Under the pieces are notes generated by a model. The model saw only the letters and a program-made list of their open reading frames with translations, was not told the DNA's origin and did no database searches. From contig NZ_MPDM01000001.1 in the NCBI RefSeq assembly GCF_001936115.1, forward strand, positions 210,123-274,122: a DNA stretch of 64,000 nucleotides. Reading direction: 5' to 3'. This DNA comes from Boudabousia marimammalium. GTDB taxonomy: Bacteria; Actinomycetota; Actinomycetes; Actinomycetales; Actinomycetaceae. Both the position numbers and the translations under genes were made by a program. Numbering within the stretch: position 1 is the stretch's first letter; the number at the start of each line of letters is the position of its first letter. Shown here one piece after another: positions 63,052 to 64,000 of this stretch.

Positions 63052-63160
63052 GCTGCGCTGTTACCTGCATTTCCCTTCCACTTCGTCGAGTGTGATGCTT
63101 AAGAACAATTGTGCACCGTGCAAGGTGCACAATTGTCGGTAAGGTGCACAGTCGCTGCGG
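63052..63160 (+). repeat. Repeat family A, copy 4 (with extended left flank)
   Basis: The 32-base core lies at 63105-63136 (centre GTGCAA), followed by AAGGTGCACAGTCG. The left flank from 63052 through CTTCGTCGAGTGTGATGCTTAAG is shared with copy 5 (63476 on). Over 103 bases the two copies differ at only two positions. Confidence 0.85.
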
Positions 63161-63192
63161 ATGATGGTGTTGCGCTGGCTGGGAAAGCGTTT

Positions 63193-63390
63193 GTGCGTGG
63201 CAGAATCCCACACATTATTGTTTGTGTGTGATAAAAAGCCAAAATTAGGTCGAATTTAGGCTATTTTTGGTTTTTTCGCACACAGTATCGAAACTGTGTG
63301 GCATTAGTTCACACACAACCGTGTGATTGGGGCAGTTTCGTACACAATTTCGGCGCTGGTTCGGGGTCGAGGGAGTGGGGGCGCCGGTTT
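63193..63390 (+). repeat. Repeat family B, copy 3
   Basis: About 198 bases matching copy 2, including GGTTTTTTCGCACACAGTA, the CACACAGT-ATCGAA-ACTGTGTG inverted repeat, ACACAATTTCGGCGCTGG and GGGGGCGCCGG at the right end. It lies between repeat A copies 4 and 5. Confidence 0.8.
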
Positions 63391-63475
63391 TAGCTAAAAC
63401 AGCTGCGGCCGAGATGTAGCGCCTGTGCTGTAGCGCCTGCGCTGCCGTCTCCCGCGGTGTTTGCCCCTGACCGCT

Positions 63476-63580
63476 GCTGCGCTGTTACCTGCATTTCCCT
63501 TCCACTTCGTCGAGTGTGATGCTTAAGAACAATTGTGCACTGTGTAAGGTGCACAATTGTCGGTAAGGTGCACAGTCGGC
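63476..63580 (+). repeat. Repeat family A, copy 5 (with extended left flank)
   Basis: Core at 63529-63560 (CAC-TGTGTAAG-GTG centre, slightly off palindrome), right half-site AAGGTGCACAGTCG. Offset exactly 424 bases from copy 4. Followed at about 63590-63670 by short GGATCCGGTGGTGGCAGCGG-type tandem units; I see no gene until 63786. Confidence 0.85.
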
Positions 63581-63785
63581 GGGCGAGCCGGGGGATCCGG
63601 CGGAGCAAGTGGGGCGGCGGATCCGGTGGTGGCAGCGGGGCGGCGGATCCGGTGGTGGCAGCGGTGGCGTCGGGGTGCGGTCGCCCCACCGCCCGGCCGC
63701 ACAGGTGACTCTGCCCGCAAATTCCCTATTGGCCCCTTAGGTTACTGCCGTAGCACAGCCAAAATGATACCGTTTAAGCGTGACT

Positions 63786-64000
63786 ATGAATCTTTTAGCG
63801 ACCGCCGCCGCGACAGCAACAGCTGTGACAACCGCAGCCACAACAGCCGCAAACACTGCCGCATCAACCGCCTCCGCGGCAACGGAAACTGCCCTTTACG
63901 CGGCTACTGGCATGCCAGCCAGTTTCTTTGGCGACATTATCTACTATTTCCGCAATGTGGATCAGTTGCTGTTGGCTTTAGGCCCCTGGGTGCTGGCTGT
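63786..64000 (+). CDS. Membrane protein N-terminus, probably DedA family (runs off the window)
   Basis: An open frame from the ATG at 63786 to the window end (71 codons). It begins with a Thr/Ala-rich stretch (LLATAAATATAVTTAATTAA), then SFFGDIIYYFRNVDQLLLALGPWVLA. The last part resembles the first helix region of DedA/SNARE-associated membrane proteins (L-x-x-LGPW-x-L). An in-frame GTG 6 bases earlier is an alternative start. Only the beginning is visible, so the family is tentative. Confidence 0.5.
   Translation, partial: MNLLATAAATATAVTTAATTAANTAASTASAATETALYAATGMPASFFGDIIYYFRNVDQLLLALGPWVLA

Noticed and set aside
63390-63720. Pro/Ala/Arg-rich frames over the repeat region
   Set aside because: They run through repeat A copy 5 and GGATCCGGTGG-type repeats; composition is that of translated low-complexity DNA.

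Overview
The window is the replication-origin neighbourhood of an actinobacterial chromosome. The conserved order pcnA / NUDIX - DUF6049 - (murJ region) - trxB - trxA, then parB - parA - rsmG - jag - yidC - yidD - rnpA - rpmH, oriC, dnaA - dnaN - recF - dciA - gyrB - gyrA is the one seen around oriC of Mycobacterium and relatives. Moderate GC by eye, HtaA-type haem proteins and the general gene style suggest a member of the Actinomycetaceae (Varibaculum, Mobiluncus or Winkia-like). The genus is inference, not read from a marker gene.

Layout. 1-9.4 kb: gyrA (cut by the window edge), gyrB, dciA, recF, dnaN and dnaA, all on the minus strand, with DnaA boxes on both sides of dnaA. 9.8-15.8 kb: rpmH to parB on the plus strand, with four parS sites at 14.4-16.9 kb, two of them inside parB. 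15.9-17 kb: a small stress membrane protein and a decayed SMI1/KNR4-type immunity gene. 17-25.3 kb (minus): ddl, an aminotransferase, trxA, trxB, a membrane protein that looks like the C-terminal piece of a MurJ/MviN protein, a DUF6049 protein and a NUDIX hydrolase. 25.4-32.8 kb (plus): pcnA, a class A penicillin-binding protein, and an amidohydrolase with an APC permease. 32.9-34.6 kb (minus): rplI, rpsR, ssb, rpsF.

34.6-44.8 kb is an accessory region. It holds a two-gene module (HTH protein plus Abi/HEPN protein) bracketed by a ~160-bp direct duplication of the 3' end of an AMP-ligase gene. It also holds that ligase, a lipoprotein, a GNAT, a DUF4143 ATPase, three paralogous ~85-residue membrane proteins, and copies of two dispersed non-coding repeat families (A and B). 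Both families reappear at 63-63.6 kb.

44.8-64 kb is mostly core and metabolic: lipB-lipA (lipoate), ptrB-cutC-phr, tdh-kbl (threonine degradation), a haem uptake locus (cell-wall HtaA protein with hmuTUV), a CcdA/DsbA-like thiol-redox pair, two fluoride-channel subunits, and the start of a probable DedA-family gene running off the right edge. I saw no tRNA, rRNA, CRISPR array, complete insertion sequence or phage genes.
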